This document shows positions 5,696 to 6,489 of a stretch of DNA of 6,489 bases, in pieces. The DNA is from Solirubrobacteraceae bacterium (GTDB taxonomy: Bacteria > Actinomycetota > Thermoleophilia > Solirubrobacterales > Solirubrobacteraceae): the NCBI GenBank assembly GCA_024710825.1, contig JANJUA010000390.1, forward strand, positions 1-6,489. Direction: 5' to 3'. Within the stretch, counting starts at the first letter, position 1; every line of letters starts with the position of its first letter. Both the position numbers and the translations under genes were made by a program. The notes under the pieces are model-generated. The model worked only from the letters and a program-made list of their open reading frames with translations. It was not told the origin of the DNA and made no database searches.

Positions 5696-6489
5696 CCGTG
5701 GCGGCCGGGCGGCGGCCGTCGAGGACGGCGGCGACGTTCTCCGCGGCCAGGCGGGCCAGGTCGCGCATCGACTCCTCGGAGTAGAAGGCGACGTGAGGAG
5801 TGGCGAGCAGGCGCTCGGAGTCCAGCAGCGGGTGGTCGGCCGGCAGGCGCTCGGGCTCGAAGACGTCCATCGCGGCGCCGGCGATCGTCTCGCGCTCCAG
5901 CGCGTCGGCGAGCGCGGCGTGGTCGACGATCGCGCCGCGGGCGCAGTTGACGAGGTAGGCGGTCGGACGCATGGCCGCCAGGAAGCCCGCGTCGACGAGC
6001 CCGCGGGTCGCGTCGGTCAGCGGGACGTGCAGCGAGACGAAGTCCGCGCGCCGGGCCAGCTCGTCGAGCCCCACCGGCTCGGCGCCGGCGGCGGCGACGC
6101 GCTCCGGGTCGCTGTCGTACGCGATGACGCGGAGGCCGAGGCCGGCGGCGCCCCGCGCCACCCGCGAGCCGATGGCCCCGAAGCCGACGATGCCGATGGT
6201 GCGGCCCGCCACGCGGCGGATGGGCAGCCCGGGGTCCAGCGACCAGTTCCCCTCATGCACCGCCCGGTCGTAGCGGTGGATGCCGCGCACGAGCGACAGC
6301 AGCAGACCGAGGACGTGCTCGGCGACCTCGTCGGTGCAGTAGACCGGCACGTTGGTGACGGGGATCTCGCGCTCGGTCGCCTCCGCGACGGCGATGTTGT
6401 CCGTGCCGACGCCGTAGCGGCCGATGACCTGCAGCCGCTCGCCGGCGGCCACCACCGCGGGCGTGACCCGGGCGAAGCAGGTGAGGATC
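5649..6489 (-). CDS. D-2-hydroxyacid dehydrogenase family protein (CtBP/SerA-like), N-terminus outside window
   Basis: The frame runs from the right edge to TGA at 5649-5651, giving 279 visible residues. A GTG at 6453-6455 is not the true start: codons upstream of it continue family-like sequence (ILTCFARVTPAVV) leading into LQVIGRYGVGTDNI, which sits roughly 60-80 residues into such proteins. In visible-fragment numbering, the NAD-binding motif is GFGAIG (102-107) with Asp125 at the end of the next strand (NAD preference). The catalytic residues are Arg184 (NCARG), Glu213 (DVFEPE) and His232 (TPH); these line up with Arg240, Glu269 and His292 of E. coli SerA. The TPHVAFYSEES phrase resembles the CtBP-type dehydrogenase subgroup. 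No ACT or other regulatory domain follows, unlike long SerA enzymes. It interconverts a 2-keto acid and a D-2-hydroxy acid; the substrate is unknown. It is convergent with the hydrolase gene. Confidence 0.92.
   Translation of the reverse strand, partial: ILTCFARVTPAVVAAGERLQVIGRYGVGTDNIAVAEATEREIPVTNVPVYCTDEVAEHVLGLLLSLVRGIHRYDRAVHEGNWSLDPGLPIRRVAGRTIGIVGFGAIGSRVARGAAGLGLRVIAYDSDPERVAAAGAEPVGLDELARRADFVSLHVPLTDATRGLVDAGFLAAMRPTAYLVNCARGAIVDHAALADALERETIAGAAMDVFEPERLPADHPLLDSERLLATPHVAFYSEESMRDLARLAAENVAAVLDGRRPAATVNASVLDRPRWAHLR

Noticed and set aside
5696..5800. Possible intrinsic terminator after the hydrolase
   Set aside because: GC-rich self-complementary stretches are present, but there is no T-run and the region codes for the C-terminus of the opposite-strand dehydrogenase.
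6453..6455. GTG as the start of the D-2-hydroxyacid dehydrogenase
   Set aside because: The frame continues to the window edge with family-like residues, and a start here would remove much of the N-terminal substrate-binding region, so the gene is truncated by the window.
1..6489. CRISPR arrays, tRNA/rRNA genes, insertion sequences, phage or defence genes
   Set aside because: No spaced direct repeats, no tRNA-like cloverleaf, no transposase or integrase motifs and no break in base composition were seen; every gene falls in ordinary transport or metabolic families.

Overview
This window is a very GC-rich stretch (about 70% or more by eye), with codons almost always ending in G or C, frequent GTG/ATG starts and stop-start overlaps. 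It looks like an actinobacterium. A soil lineage such as Thermoleophilia/Solirubrobacterales is possible, but that is only an impression and there is no rRNA or other marker to fix it. Coding density is close to complete. The only intergenic gaps are 74 bases (301-374) and 14 bases (3883-3896), and no RNA gene, mobile element, CRISPR array or tRNA is visible.

Layout, plus strand: (1) the C-terminal end of a periplasmic sugar-binding protein (1-300, cut by the window edge); (2) a 74-base gap holding a perfect 13-base inverted repeat; (3) a double-domain sugar ABC ATPase of the RbsA/MglA type (375-1892); (4) and (5) two RbsC-type permeases (1889-2884 and 2884-3882); (6) a classical short-chain dehydrogenase (3897-4640); (7) a MetX-like alpha/beta hydrolase (4640-5695). 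Minus strand: (8) the C-terminal ~280 codons of a D-2-hydroxyacid dehydrogenase of the CtBP/phosphoglycerate-dehydrogenase-like group (5649-6489, cut by the right edge). Its 3' end overlaps the hydrolase gene tail to tail by 47 bases.

The plus-strand genes read as one operon. Junctions ATPase/permease 1 (4-base overlap), permease 1/permease 2 (1-base overlap) and SDR/hydrolase (1-base overlap) are translationally coupled. Together they encode a CUT2-type importer for a sugar, polyol or similar small molecule (binding protein, ATPase and two different permeases), followed by an NAD-type oxidoreductase and a serine hydrolase that plausibly act on the imported compound. The convergent D-2-hydroxyacid dehydrogenase could belong to the same catabolic theme, but this is inferred from position only. 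The substrate cannot be read from the sequence.

Nothing here is an obviously new kind of system. The points most worth a second look are the SDR + MetX-like hydrolase pair tied to a sugar importer (an unassigned pathway), the asymmetric permease pair, the palindrome ahead of the ATPase gene, and the convergent gene overlap.
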